Shown here in pieces: positions 6,451-15,145 of a stretch of DNA of 64,000 bases. Each line of letters starts with the position of its first letter. Positions within the stretch are counted from its first letter, which is position 1. A model generated the notes under the pieces. That model worked only from the letters and a program-made list of their open reading frames with translations. It was not told the DNA's origin and ran no database searches. Source of the stretch: DATLGB01 sp964242305 (GTDB taxonomy: Bacteria; Actinomycetota; Thermoleophilia; Solirubrobacterales; Solirubrobacteraceae); the NCBI GenBank assembly GCA_964242305.1, contig CAXTBB010000025.1, positions 1 through 64,000 of the forward strand. Direction: 5' to 3'. A program made the position numbers and the translations under genes.

Positions 6451-7323
6451 TCAAAGCCGCACGGCGGCCAGTCCCTCGACCACCTCAACGACGGCGGCGA
6501 AGTCGGCCTCGGCGAGCCCCCGCCCGAGCGCCGCGACGTACTGGTCGCGTGCCGCCGCGGCGGCCGGGAACGGGACGCCGGCGGCCTGCGTCTCCTCCAG
6601 GCACAGGCGCACGTCCTTGAGCATGTGCTCGAGCTTGAACAACGTCGTGTAGTCGTGCTCGATCATCGGCTGGGCCTTGAGGTCGAGCATCCGGGAGCCG
6701 CCCGAGCCGCCGGCCATGATCTGGGTCAGCGCGGCGAGGTCGACCCCGGTCGCCTTGGCCGCGACGAGCGCCTGGGCGAGCGTGGCCGCGTTGGCGGCGG
6801 CGACGGAATTGTTGATGAGCTTGGCCATCTGCCCCTGGCCCAGCGCGCCGACGTGCACGATCGTCTCCCCCATGCACTCGAGCAGCGGGCGGGCCTGCTC
6901 GACGTCGCCCTCGGCGCCACCGGTCATGATCGTGAGCGTCCCGTCGGCCGCCTTGGGCGCCGAGCCGGTCACGGGCGCGTCGACGAAGCGGCCGATGTGC
7001 TCGCCGATCGCCCGCGTCTGGGACGGGGCGATCGTGCTCATGTCGACGAACAGGGCGTCCTCGCGCGCGCCGTGGACCGCGCCGTCCTCGCCGAGCAGCA
7101 GCTCGCGGACCTGGTCGCCGTCGACGACCATGGAGATGACGACGTCGGCGCGCGCCGCCGCCTCCCGCGGCGTCCCCGCCACCGTGGCGCCGTGCTCTTC
7201 GGCCCAGCGTTCCGCCGTCTCCGTGGTGCGGTTGTAGACGGTCAGCGCGTGGCCGGCCCGCGCGAGGTGGACGGCCTGGCGCGAGCCCATGATGCCCAGG
7301 CCGAGGAAGGCGACGTCGGTCAT
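6451..7323 (-). CDS. NAD(P)-dependent oxidoreductase, 3-hydroxyisobutyrate dehydrogenase family
   Basis: A 290-residue beta-hydroxyacid dehydrogenase. N-terminal Rossmann motif FLGLGIMGSRQAVHL; substrate motif DAPVTGS near residue 117 (family consensus DAPVSGG); catalytic lysine in GQGQMAKLINN. The family oxidises 3-hydroxyisobutyrate, 2-hydroxy-3-oxopropionate (tartronate semialdehyde) or related acids, and the exact substrate cannot be read from sequence. It overlaps the alpha/beta hydrolase upstream by 4 bp and follows hyuA-hyuB, suggesting it ends a four-gene catabolic operon. Confidence 0.85.
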   Translation of the reverse strand: MTDVAFLGLGIMGSRQAVHLARAGHALTVYNRTTETAERWAEEHGATVAGTPREAAARADVVISMVVDGDQVRELLLGEDGAVHGAREDALFVDMSTIAPSQTRAIGEHIGRFVDAPVTGSAPKAADGTLTIMTGGAEGDVEQARPLLECMGETIVHVGALGQGQMAKLINNSVAAANAATLAQALVAAKATGVDLAALTQIMAGGSGGSRMLDLKAQPMIEHDYTTLFKLEHMLKDVRLCLEETQAAGVPFPAAAAARDQYVAALGRGLAEADFAAVVEVVEGLAAVRL

Positions 7324-8129
7324 CGGTGCAGTATGAGGTCGGCGACGACGTCGGGTACCTCTTCAGGCAGGAAGTGGCCGGCGCCGTCCAGGATCTCCAC
7401 GCGCAGGTCGTCGGCGCGGGCGCCGCGGACGCGCTCGGGGAAGATGACCGGATCCTCCGTCCCGGTGGCCACGGTGACCGGCACGGTGGCGCGCAGCCCG
7501 GCCCAGCGGCCCAGCTCGCGGGTGGGGAAGCTGCGGTACAGCGCCGCGGCGGCGCGGACGTGGGCCGCGCTGCGGTACTGGGCGCCGTAGCGGCGGGCGT
7601 CGGCCTTCGACCACGGCGCCGCGCCGCTGCGGCGCATCACCTCCCCGACACGCGGCATCAGGAGGCGGTTGAGCCCGGGCGTGACGATCGGGAGCTGGTA
7701 CCAGTAGCTGGCCGCGGAGCGCAGCGTGCGTTCGGGCTCGTACCAGGGGTCGATGATGCTGAGGACGACGAGGCGCTTGACGCGCTCCGGCGCGTGCAGG
7801 GCGATCATCCAGGCGACGAAACCGCCCCAGTCGTGACCGACCACGAGGCAGCGCTCGACGCCGAGGACGTCGAGGAGGCCGACGACGTCGCGCGCGAGGG
7901 TGGCCTTTCCGTAGCGACCGGGCGGCGCCTCGCTGGCACCGAAGCCGCGCAGGTCGGGGACGATGACCCGGTGCGTGGCGGTCAGGCGCGGGACGACGTC
8001 GTGCCAGCACCACCACGTCTGCGGCCACCCGTGCAGGAGGACGACCGCCGGGGCGTCGGCAGCGCCGGCGGTGACGACGTGCAGGCGGACGCCGTCGACG
8101 ACGACGTCGTGATGCTCAAGCTCGGCCAT
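7320..8129 (-). CDS. Alpha/beta hydrolase, epoxide-hydrolase/haloalkane-dehalogenase type
   Basis: A 269-residue alpha/beta hydrolase. Oxyanion motif LLHGWPQTWW, nucleophile elbow VGHDWGG with Asp rather than Ser (epoxide hydrolase or dehalogenase type), acid near GTEDPVIF and the catalytic His in GAGHFLPEE. HGWPQ favours epoxide hydrolases. ATG 8129 is chosen over GTG 8138. It overlaps the end of hyuB by 14 bp and the next gene by 4 bp. Substrate unknown. Confidence 0.85.
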   Translation of the reverse strand: MAELEHHDVVVDGVRLHVVTAGAADAPAVVLLHGWPQTWWCWHDVVPRLTATHRVIVPDLRGFGASEAPPGRYGKATLARDVVGLLDVLGVERCLVVGHDWGGFVAWMIALHAPERVKRLVVLSIIDPWYEPERTLRSAASYWYQLPIVTPGLNRLLMPRVGEVMRRSGAAPWSKADARRYGAQYRSAAHVRAAAALYRSFPTRELGRWAGLRATVPVTVATGTEDPVIFPERVRGARADDLRVEILDGAGHFLPEEVPDVVADLILHR

Positions 8130-9579
8130 GACCGCCACCCCCCGGCGTCTCCAGCCGCAGTCGCGCGCCCCGCTTCAGCGTCCGCGTCGCCTTCGGCGGC
8201 AGCTCGTCGCCGTCGAGCAGGTTGCGTCCCTTCGCGCCCGGCTCGCCACCGTCGGCGCCGGGCGGCGCGTGGCGACGGCGTTCGGTCAGCAGGGAGAGCT
8301 CCATGTCCTCCAGCATCTCGTATTCGCGCACCACGCCGTCCCCACCGCGGTGCGCGCCGCCGCCGCCGCTCCCGCGCCGCACGCTGTACTCGACCACGCG
8401 GAGGGGGAACTCGAGCTCGAGCGCCTCGACCGGCGTGTTGAGCGTGTTGGACATGGCGACGTGGACGGCGCTCGGACCGTCGGCGTCGGGACACGCGCCC
8501 TGGCCGCCGCCGAGCGTCTCGTAGTAGGTGAACGCCTCCGTCCCCAACACGACGTTGTTCATCGTCCCCTGGCCGAGGGCGCGGCCGAAGGCGGCCAGGA
8601 CGAGGTCGGCAATGCGGCTGCTCGTCTCCACGTTGCCGGCCACCACCGCCGCGGGCGCGCGCGCGTTGAGCAGAGAGCCCTCCGGCGCGATCACGGTGAG
8701 GGGGCGCGACGCGCCGGCGCTGGCGGGGATGTCGGGGTCGGTGAGGACGCGGACGGCGAACAGGCAGGCGGAGACGGTGACGGCCAGCGGGCAGTTGAGG
8801 TTGCCCTCGTGCTGGTCGGCGGAGCCGGTGAAGTCGAGGGTCAGCTCGTCGCCTTCGATCGTCGCCCCGAGGCGCAGCTGGAGGTCTTCGTCTGCTTCGA
8901 GGACGTCGCTCGCCTCGTACGTGCCGTCTTCGAGCGCGTCGATCTCCGCGCGCATGCGGCGCTCCGCGTAGTCCTGGACTTCGTCCGTGGCCGTGCGGAG
9001 CTCGTCGGCACCGACCTTGTCCGCGAGCTCTCGGAGTCGGGTCGCGCCGGTGCGGTTGGCGGCGAGCTGCGCGCGCAGGTCGGCGCGCCGCTGGCTCGGG
9101 TTGCGCATCTGGGCGACGAGCTCGTCGATGGTGGCGTCGTCGAGCGGGCGCGGCGGGATGACCACGCCCTCGTCCGCGAGCGTCTTGGAGTCGGCCGGCA
9201 TCGAGCCGGGCGTCGGCCCGCCCACGTCGGCGTGGTGAGCGCGGCTGGCCGCGAAGCCGAGGTCGCCGACCGGCGTGACCACGGTGATGTCGGGCAGGTG
9301 CGTCCCGCCGCTGTATGGGTCGTTGACGATCCACGGCCGGTCGTCGTCGGTCTCGCGAGCGTCGGCGACGGCCTGCACCGCGGCCGGCATCGCGCCGAGG
9401 TGGACGGGGATGTGCTCGGCCTGCATCACCATCTGGCCGTCGGCGTCGAAGAGCGCGCAGGAGCAGTCGCGGCGCTCCTTGATGTTGGCGCTGTGGGCGG
9501 CCTTCACGAGGACCGCGCCCATCTCCTCGCAGGCGGCGCGCAGGGCGCCGCTGATCACCCTCAGCTGGATCGCATCCAC
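8116..9579 (-). CDS. Hydantoinase B/oxoprolinase family protein (HyuB-like)
   Basis: A 487-residue protein with the HyuB signature from the N-terminus: an early ERRDCSCALFD block, HIPVHLGAMP, then NDPYSGGTHLPDI. The family pairs with HyuA subunits in ATP-dependent N-methylhydantoinases, 5-oxoprolinases and acetone/acetophenone carboxylases. The Gly-rich C-terminal segment (RRGSGGGGAHRGGDG) is typical of the family. Its start overlaps the end of hyuA by 19 bp, so the two subunits are translated together. Substrate cannot be assigned. Confidence 0.88.
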   Translation of the reverse strand: MDAIQLRVISGALRAACEEMGAVLVKAAHSANIKERRDCSCALFDADGQMVMQAEHIPVHLGAMPAAVQAVADARETDDDRPWIVNDPYSGGTHLPDITVVTPVGDLGFAASRAHHADVGGPTPGSMPADSKTLADEGVVIPPRPLDDATIDELVAQMRNPSQRRADLRAQLAANRTGATRLRELADKVGADELRTATDEVQDYAERRMRAEIDALEDGTYEASDVLEADEDLQLRLGATIEGDELTLDFTGSADQHEGNLNCPLAVTVSACLFAVRVLTDPDIPASAGASRPLTVIAPEGSLLNARAPAAVVAGNVETSSRIADLVLAAFGRALGQGTMNNVVLGTEAFTYYETLGGGQGACPDADGPSAVHVAMSNTLNTPVEALELEFPLRVVEYSVRRGSGGGGAHRGGDGVVREYEMLEDMELSLLTERRRHAPPGADGGEPGAKGRNLLDGDELPPKATRTLKRGARLRLETPGGGGHGRA

Positions 9580-11444
9580 AGCGTCCCCCGTTCGTCGGAC
9601 TCCCCGCGCCAGCCGGGCGGGATCACCAGCGTCGACTCCCCGAGCTCCACGATCGCCGGTCCCTCCACCGTGTCCGGCACGCCCCGGTAGACGGTCGTCT
9701 CACCGAACTGCGTCGATCTGGCCCCGTCTTCCGGGGCCGATCTTTCCGAGTTGGCGGAGATCTCCGGTCCGGCGACGGTTCCGGTCACGCGGACGCTGAC
9801 CAGCTCGACCTCGGCGTCGTCGTCGCGGTAGCCGTAGGCGCGCTCGTGGGCGGCGGGGAAGTCCTCCGGGTCGTCGACGGCGAGCTCGTAGGCCTGCCCG
9901 CGGAAGCGCATCTCGTAGACCACCCGCGTCGCCCCGCCAAGATCGGCCCGCTCAGAGAGCTCCGCCACGATCGAGCCCACCTCCTCGTCATCGAAATCCG
10001 TCAACAGCACGCTGCGCTGGACGTCACGGCGGCGCTCGCTCACCACCAGGCCGAGCGCGGCCAGGACGCCGGACGCGGCGGGCACGATGATCCGCGTCAT
10101 CCCCAGCTCCTCCGCGATCGCCGCCGCGTGCAGCGGTCCCGCCCCCCCGAACGGCATCAACGAGAGATCCCGCGGATCGACGCCACGCTCCACCGTCATC
10201 ACCCGCAGCGCCCGCACCATTTCCGCGTTGGCCACGTCCAGCACGCCCTGCGCACACGAGCGGGCGTCCAGTCCCACCCCTTCGCCGAGCCTTTCCAGTG
10301 CCCGCCACGCGGCGTCGTAGTCGAGTGACACCCCGCCCGCGATCGACTCCGACAGGAACCCGAGCACCAGGTTCGCGTCGGTGACCGTCGGCTCGTCGCC
10401 ACCGTTGCCGTAGCACGCGGGACCCGGCGAAGCCCCCGCCGACCGCGGCCCGACGCGCAGCGCGCCGCCCGGATCCGCCCAGGCGATCGACCCGCCGCCG
10501 GCGCCGACGGTGTGCAGGTCGAGCGTCGGCAGCGCGATCGGCCGCCCGCCCACGCGCGAGCCGCCCGTCTCCCGCACGCGGCCGTCCTCGATCACGCACA
10601 CGTCGCACGACGTCCCGCCCATGTCGAAGCACAGCGCACCCTCGTCCCCGGCGATCCAGGCCGCGCCCGCGGCGCCGCCGGCCGGGCCGCTCAGCACGGT
10701 CGTCGCCGCGTGCGCCCCGGCCTCGTCGACGTCGGCGAGCCCGCCGGTGGACTGCATCACGTCGGGACGCGGCAGCCCGGCCTCCTGGCTGCGCTCGACC
10801 AACCGCCGCAGGTAGTCCGACAGCAGCGGCGACAGGGCGGCGTCGACCTCGGTGGTGGCGGCGCGCTCGTGCTCGCGGAACGTCCCCACCGCCTCATGGG
10901 ACAGCGACACGTGGACTCCGGGCAGCGCCTCGGCGAGGGCGTCGCCGATCGCACGCTCGTGCTCCGGGTGGCGGTAGGCGTGCAGCAGGCAGACGGCGAC
11001 CGCCTCGGGCTCCGTGTCCCGCACGCGGGCGACGAGCCCATCGAGGTCGCGCAGCTCGAGCAGGACGCCGTCCGGCCCCATCCGCTCGTCGGCACCGACC
11101 CGGCGCTCGGGCGGGACCAGCGGTGCCGGGTGCGCCGCGCACAGCCGGTAGAGGTCGGCGCGGTTCTGGCGGCCGAGCTCGACGATGTCCTCGAAGCCGG
11201 CGGTGGTGACGAGCGCGGTGCGCGCACCGCGGCCCTCCAGCAGGGCGTTGGTGGCGACCGTCGTCCCGTGCGAGAAGCGCTCGACCCCGTCGCGGCCCGC
11301 CTGCTCCAACACCGCGCGGACGGCGTTGAGGACGCCCTCGGACTGGTCGTGCGCAGTAGTGGGCGACTTCGCGGTGATCAGCCGCCCGTCGACGGCCAGC
11401 ACCGCGTCGGTGAAGGTGCCTCCGACGTCGACTCCGAGCAGCAC
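9561..11444 (-). CDS. Hydantoinase A/oxoprolinase family protein (HyuA-like)
   Basis: A 627-residue ASKHA-fold ATPase subunit. Visible: phosphate-binding DVGGTFTDAVL at the extreme N-terminus, SHGTTVATNALLE near residue 58, CFDMGGTSCDV near 273 and a family C-terminal region. It works with HyuB (overlapping downstream). The GTG start is supported by TAGCCT 7 nt upstream. First gene of the hyuA-hyuB-hydrolase-dehydrogenase run, which together looks like catabolism of a cyclic amide or ketone. That pathway reading is inference. Confidence 0.88.
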   Translation of the reverse strand: MLLGVDVGGTFTDAVLAVDGRLITAKSPTTAHDQSEGVLNAVRAVLEQAGRDGVERFSHGTTVATNALLEGRGARTALVTTAGFEDIVELGRQNRADLYRLCAAHPAPLVPPERRVGADERMGPDGVLLELRDLDGLVARVRDTEPEAVAVCLLHAYRHPEHERAIGDALAEALPGVHVSLSHEAVGTFREHERAATTEVDAALSPLLSDYLRRLVERSQEAGLPRPDVMQSTGGLADVDEAGAHAATTVLSGPAGGAAGAAWIAGDEGALCFDMGGTSCDVCVIEDGRVRETGGSRVGGRPIALPTLDLHTVGAGGGSIAWADPGGALRVGPRSAGASPGPACYGNGGDEPTVTDANLVLGFLSESIAGGVSLDYDAAWRALERLGEGVGLDARSCAQGVLDVANAEMVRALRVMTVERGVDPRDLSLMPFGGAGPLHAAAIAEELGMTRIIVPAASGVLAALGLVVSERRRDVQRSVLLTDFDDEEVGSIVAELSERADLGGATRVVYEMRFRGQAYELAVDDPEDFPAAHERAYGYRDDDAEVELVSVRVTGTVAGPEISANSERSAPEDGARSTQFGETTVYRGVPDTVEGPAIVELGESTLVIPPGWRGESDERGTLWMRSS

Positions 11445-11451
11445 CGCCCGG

Positions 11452-11457
11452 AGGCTA
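11452..11457 (-). promoter_or_regulatory. Putative -10 box (TAGCCT) for the hyuA operon
   Basis: On the minus strand TAGCCT ends 7 nt before the GTG start of hyuA. It lies in the 15-bp gap after the neighbouring gene, pointing to a leaderless operon transcript. Confidence 0.45.
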
Positions 11458-11459
11458 CG

Positions 11460-11909
11460 TCAGGCGGCGACCGGCAGCTTCGGGCTCTCGGAGAGGTGCT
11501 GGTGGGAGGGGCAGTAGCCGTTGTGCGGAAGCGGCATGCGCTGGCAGGGCTGGCCCTTGCGCGTCGTCGCCCGGCACTCGAGCTTGTTGCCCATCGGGTC
11601 GAAGCCGGTCACCGGTTGCGAGACCAGCCACTCCCGGCACAGGTTCAGGTAGGTGTCGACCACCCGATACACGCGGCCCTGGGCGGACATCGGGAAGAAG
11701 ACCCGGATGTCGTTGAAGAGCGTCTTGCACGGCTTGGCGAAGTAGTGCCGGTCCGTGGCCAGCCGCAGCACGGCGGCCTCGCAGGCGTTCAGGACGTGCT
11801 CGTGGTTGGATGACCCGTTGGGACAAACGGGATCGGCCAGGATCTCGCCCGACAGCTCTCGGTACATCGCTCGGCTGAAGCGGTACATCTTCTCCCTCTT
11901 GGCAAACAC
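11460..11909 (-). CDS. Hypothetical protein with C-terminal Cys/His zinc-finger-like motif
   Basis: About 149 residues (142 if ATG 11888 is used). No family recognised for the N-terminal ~110 residues, which contain CPNGSSNHEHVLNACE and look globular and helical. The C-terminus carries C-x3-T-x3-C...C-x2-H (reading CRATTRKGQPCQRM then NGYCPSH), a compact zinc-binding pattern that recurs at the ends of otherwise unrelated actinobacterial proteins. AAGAGGGAG lies just before ATG 11888, which could be a close-spaced ribosome-binding site. Lies between hyuA and nadB on the same strand. Confidence 0.6.
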   Translation of the reverse strand: MFAKREKMYRFSRAMYRELSGEILADPVCPNGSSNHEHVLNACEAAVLRLATDRHYFAKPCKTLFNDIRVFFPMSAQGRVYRVVDTYLNLCREWLVSQPVTGFDPMGNKLECRATTRKGQPCQRMPLPHNGYCPSHQHLSESPKLPVAA

Positions 11910-11936
11910 GTCATGTGCGACGCCCCTCGTGCGCCG

Positions 11937-13376
11937 CTATGTCCACAGAACGTGCGTCGGCACCGAAGCTTGCGCCGTTAATACGGAATGTCGTCCATCC
12001 AGTCTTCCGTCTGACTGCGCGAACTCCGTGCGGGCGTGTCCGCCGCGGGTCTCGTCGCGGTGCAGGGCGCAGGCCGCGACGAGGCGCGCGAGCGGATGCG
12101 GGTCCTCCTGCAGCTCGCGGAGGTCGCCCGCGCTGCGCTCCAGGCCGGCCAGCCGCCAGATGGCCTCACGGGTCGCGCGGGAGGGCGCCTCGGGCGGGGG
12201 ACCGGCGGGCGCGCCGGACGTCCCCATGTCCGGCTCCTGCAAGCCCGCCAGCGCCGCGCGGCGGCCGAAGACGAAGCACTCCGACAGCGAGTTGGACGCC
12301 AGCCGGTTGGCCCCGTGCAGGCCCGTGCAGGCAACCTCGCCGACCGCGTAGAGCCCGGGGCCGGCGCGCCCGTCGAGGTCGGTGGCGACGCCGCCCATGA
12401 CGTAGTGGCTGGCGGGGGCGACCGGGACGCGGTGGCGGGTGGCGTCCAGTCCGGCGCTCGCCAGCGCGGCGAACACGTTGGGAAAACGGGCCGGGTCGAC
12501 GTGGGTCATGTCGAGGTCGACGTGATCGGGGGTGGGTGGGGACGTATCCCGCATGAGGCGGAAGATCGCGCGGGCGACGGCGTCACGGGGGGCGAGCTCG
12601 TCCACGAAGCGCTCACCGTCGGGGCCGTGCAGGGTCGCGCCCTCGCCGCGGATCGCCTCCGTGATCAGGAAGCCCTCGCGGCCGGGGATGCCGGTCACCG
12701 CGGTGGGATGGAACTGGACGAACTCGAGGTCGGCGAGGTCGGCGCCGGCGTCGCGGGCGAGCAGCAGGCCCGAGCCCCACGAGCCGGGGGGGTTGGTCGT
12801 GCGCGCGTAGAGGGCGGCGCCGCCGCCGGCGGCGAGCACGACCGCGCGGGCGCTCAGGGCGCTGCCGTCGTCGAGCCGGACCCCGTCGGTGCGGCCGTCC
12901 GTCTGCGTGAGCGCGGTGACGCGGACGCCGTCGCGCACCGCGATGCGCTCGTCGGCCACGGCACGAGCCGACAAGGTGCGCAGCAGGCGCCGTCCCGTCG
13001 CGCTCCCGCCCGCGTGCACGATGCGGCGGACGCTGTGGCCGCCCTCGAGCCCGAGCTCGATGGATCCCTGGTCGTCGACGTCGAAGCGGACGCCGAGCTC
13101 GACGAGGTCCTCGTAGCGGCCGGGTGCCTCCTGGCAGAGCACCTCGGCGGCGCTGCGGCGGACCAGGCCGCGGCCGGCGGACAGCGTGTCCTCTAAGTGC
13201 TGGCCGGCGGAGTCCTCCGGCGCGAGCGCCGCCGCGAGCCCGCCCTGGGCCCAGTAGGAGGCGGTCTCCGCGAGCGGGAGTGCGGAGACGAGGGTGACGT
13301 GCGCGCCCTCGCGCGACGCGCAGAGCGCCGAGTAGAGCCCGGCGGCCCCCGCGCCGACGACGATCAGGTCGGGCAT
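11937..13376 (-). CDS. nadB: L-aspartate oxidase
   Basis: A 479-residue FAD enzyme that oxidises L-aspartate to iminoaspartate, the first step of NAD biosynthesis. Dinucleotide motif VVGAGAAGLYSAL at residues 5-17; SYWAQGGLAAAL flavin/substrate segment; PASHYVMGGV active-site region; C-terminal DETRGGHARTEF. ATG 13376 is chosen because it places the FAD motif at the N-terminus; the open frame runs upstream into the divergent gene. It is somewhat shorter than typical (~530). No nadA or nadC is adjacent in the window. Confidence 0.92.
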   Translation of the reverse strand: MPDLIVVGAGAAGLYSALCASREGAHVTLVSALPLAETASYWAQGGLAAALAPEDSAGQHLEDTLSAGRGLVRRSAAEVLCQEAPGRYEDLVELGVRFDVDDQGSIELGLEGGHSVRRIVHAGGSATGRRLLRTLSARAVADERIAVRDGVRVTALTQTDGRTDGVRLDDGSALSARAVVLAAGGGAALYARTTNPPGSWGSGLLLARDAGADLADLEFVQFHPTAVTGIPGREGFLITEAIRGEGATLHGPDGERFVDELAPRDAVARAIFRLMRDTSPPTPDHVDLDMTHVDPARFPNVFAALASAGLDATRHRVPVAPASHYVMGGVATDLDGRAGPGLYAVGEVACTGLHGANRLASNSLSECFVFGRRAALAGLQEPDMGTSGAPAGPPPEAPSRATREAIWRLAGLERSAGDLRELQEDPHPLARLVAACALHRDETRGGHARTEFAQSDGRLDGRHSVLTAQASVPTHVLWT

Positions 13377-13381
13377 GGCCG

Positions 13382-13388
13382 TACCGTA
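13382..13388. promoter_or_regulatory. Overlapping divergent -10 boxes for nadB and the HDAC-like gene
   Basis: TACGGT (minus strand, 13383-13388) lies 6 nt before the nadB ATG, and TACCGT (plus strand, 13382-13387) lies 8 nt before the GTG at 13396. They are the two strands of the palindrome GTACCGTAC-like core, so the two leaderless promoters physically overlap and may exclude each other. Confidence 0.45.
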
Positions 13389-13395
13389 CCCGCGC

Positions 13396-14415
13396 GTGGC
13401 CCGGCCCCTCTGGCTCTCACACCCCTCGTCACTCGCGCACGTCATCCCCGGGCACCCCGAGCGCCCGGAGCGGCTGATCGGGTTGGAGCGGGCGCTGGCC
13501 GCCAACGACTGGTTCGGCTGGGACCGGGCCGAGTCCCCGGTCGCCACGCGCGCGCAGCTCGAGGCCGTCCACACGGGCGCGCTGATCGACGCGGTGCAGT
13601 CGCTGTGCGCGGCGGGCGGCGGCGCGATCGACATGGACACGGCCTGCGTGCCGGCCACCTGGGAGGCGGCGCTGCATTCCGCGGGCGGCCCGGTGGCGCT
13701 GTGCGACGCGCTCCTGTCCGGCGCGCACCCGTACGGGTTCTCGGCGCACCGCCCGCCGGGTCACCACGCCGAGCCGGGACAGGCGATGGGCTTCTGCTTC
13801 TTCGACTCCGTGGCGGTCGGAGCGGCGTGGGCGCTGGCCTCCGGAGGCGCGTCGCGCGTGTTGATCCTCGACTGGGACGTCCATCACGGCAACGGGACCA
13901 ACGAGATCTTCCGCGCGTCCCCGGAGGTGCTGTTCGTCTCCATTCACCAGTCGCCCCTGTATCCGGGGACCGGGCCGGCGTCCGACGTGGGGTCGGGAGC
14001 GGGGGAGGGGTACACGGTCAACCTGCCGGTCCCGCCCGGGACGGGGGACGCCGGGTACGCGTCGCTGGTCGCGCACGTCGTGGTGCCCTTGGCGCGCGCG
14101 TTCGCACCCGGTCTGGTGCTCGTGTCGGCGGGCTTCGACGCGCACCGGCTCGACCCGTTGGCGTCCTGCCGGGTCACCGAGGCGGGCTTCGTGACGATGA
14201 CGGCCGCACTGCGCGGCGTCTGTGCCGAGCTCGGCGTCCCGCTCGGGTTCGTGCTCGAAGGCGGCTACTCGGTGGAGGCGCTGGCCGACTCGGTCTGCGC
14301 GATGCTGCCGGTGCTCGACGGTCCGATCCCGGCGGTCGGCGTCGAGCGGGACGCGCTGGCCGACGCGGCCGTGGAGCGCCTCGCGCCGTACTGGCCGGAC
14401 CTCACTTCGGCGTGA
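13396..14415 (+). CDS. Histone deacetylase family protein (acetoin utilization AcuC/acetylpolyamine amidohydrolase type)
   Basis: A 339-residue zinc deacetylase. Motifs in order: HPERPERLIGLE, RPPGHHAEPG with the catalytic His pair, DWDVHHGNGT zinc site, SAGFDAHRLDPL, and LEGGYSVEAL near the C-terminus. Members remove acetyl groups from acetyl-lysine proteins or polyamines; the substrate is not evident. GTG 13396 is preferred because MARPLWLSHPSSL begins like the family, whereas ATG 13375 would overlap the nadB start. Convergent with the next gene by 14 bp. Confidence 0.88.
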   Translation: MARPLWLSHPSSLAHVIPGHPERPERLIGLERALAANDWFGWDRAESPVATRAQLEAVHTGALIDAVQSLCAAGGGAIDMDTACVPATWEAALHSAGGPVALCDALLSGAHPYGFSAHRPPGHHAEPGQAMGFCFFDSVAVGAAWALASGGASRVLILDWDVHHGNGTNEIFRASPEVLFVSIHQSPLYPGTGPASDVGSGAGEGYTVNLPVPPGTGDAGYASLVAHVVVPLARAFAPGLVLVSAGFDAHRLDPLASCRVTEAGFVTMTAALRGVCAELGVPLGFVLEGGYSVEALADSVCAMLPVLDGPIPAVGVERDALADAAVERLAPYWPDLTSA

Positions 14416-15145
14416 CTTCCTTGGCGTAGGCGCCGGGCGCCTGGCTCTGAGCGGAGTCGGCTGCGCTCTGTGCCTGCTTGAGGGTGTTGTACTGACCGGA
14501 GAAGACGACGTAGTAGCCGCTGCGGAGGCTGGAGAACTTGCTCGACTTGAGGATGCCGACGCCGGAGAGCGTGCTGACGGTCTGGGCCTTCGCCTTCGCC
14601 GACGCGTAGGACGACTCGCTGAACAGGATGACGGTGAAGGCGTGCTTGCCATCAGGCCAGTTCGGGATCGACTTCGTGCTCGAGCTCGGGGTCGGCGTGG
14701 GGGTGGTGGCGGCCTCGACCGGGCCGGTGGCGCCCGACGGTCCGGACGGTCCGCTGGGGCCGCTCGGTCCGCTGGGGCCGCTCGGTCCGCTGGGGCCGAC
14801 GACGACGGCGGTCGGCGCGGTGGTCGCGCCGGTGGGCCCGGTCGGTGCGACGGTCGGCGTGGGGGAGGCGAGCGGCTTCGTGGCGACGTCGTCGGCCTCG
14901 CCCGAGAGCGCGAGGAAGGCGACGATGAGCCCCGCCGCGGCGAGCACCAGCACGGCCGTGACGATCACGATCGGGGTGCGCCAGCCGGCCGCGCTGGCCA
15001 CCTTGGTGCTGACGGCGGCGCCGCAGTTCAGGCACCAGTCCTGATCGGGGGTGACGGGGGCGCCGCAGTTCGGGCACGCGGTCGTGGGCGCCGCGCCCGG
15101 TGGGGGCGGGGGCGGAGGGGGCGGAGGCGGAGGGAGGTCGCTCAT
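14402..15145 (-). CDS. Zinc-ribbon membrane protein with collagen-like linker and SPOR domain
   Basis: A 247-residue protein: a poly-Pro N-terminus, a zinc ribbon (CPNCGAPV...WCLNCGAAV, about residues 25-50), a membrane helix (about 60-82), a Thr/Pro-rich stretch, six tandem Pro-Ser-Gly triplets ending in GATGP, then a C-terminal ~75 residues resembling SPOR (YYVVFSGQYNTLKQAQSAAD). SPOR domains bind denuded peptidoglycan at division sites. Domain order suggests a cytoplasmic ribbon and an extracellular SPOR. ATG overlaps the stop of the upstream gene (ATGA). Confidence 0.75.
   Translation of the reverse strand: MSDLPPPPPPPPPPPPGAAPTTACPNCGAPVTPDQDWCLNCGAAVSTKVASAAGWRTPIVIVTAVLVLAAAGLIVAFLALSGEADDVATKPLASPTPTVAPTGPTGATTAPTAVVVGPSGPSGPSGPSGPSGPSGPSGATGPVEAATTPTPTPSSSTKSIPNWPDGKHAFTVILFSESSYASAKAKAQTVSTLSGVGILKSSKFSSLRSGYYVVFSGQYNTLKQAQSAADSAQSQAPGAYAKEVTPK

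Noticed and set aside
14740..14800. Short tandem direct repeats as a possible CRISPR array
   Set aside because: They are in-frame 9/18-base units encoding Pro-Ser-Gly triplets in a protein; no spacers.
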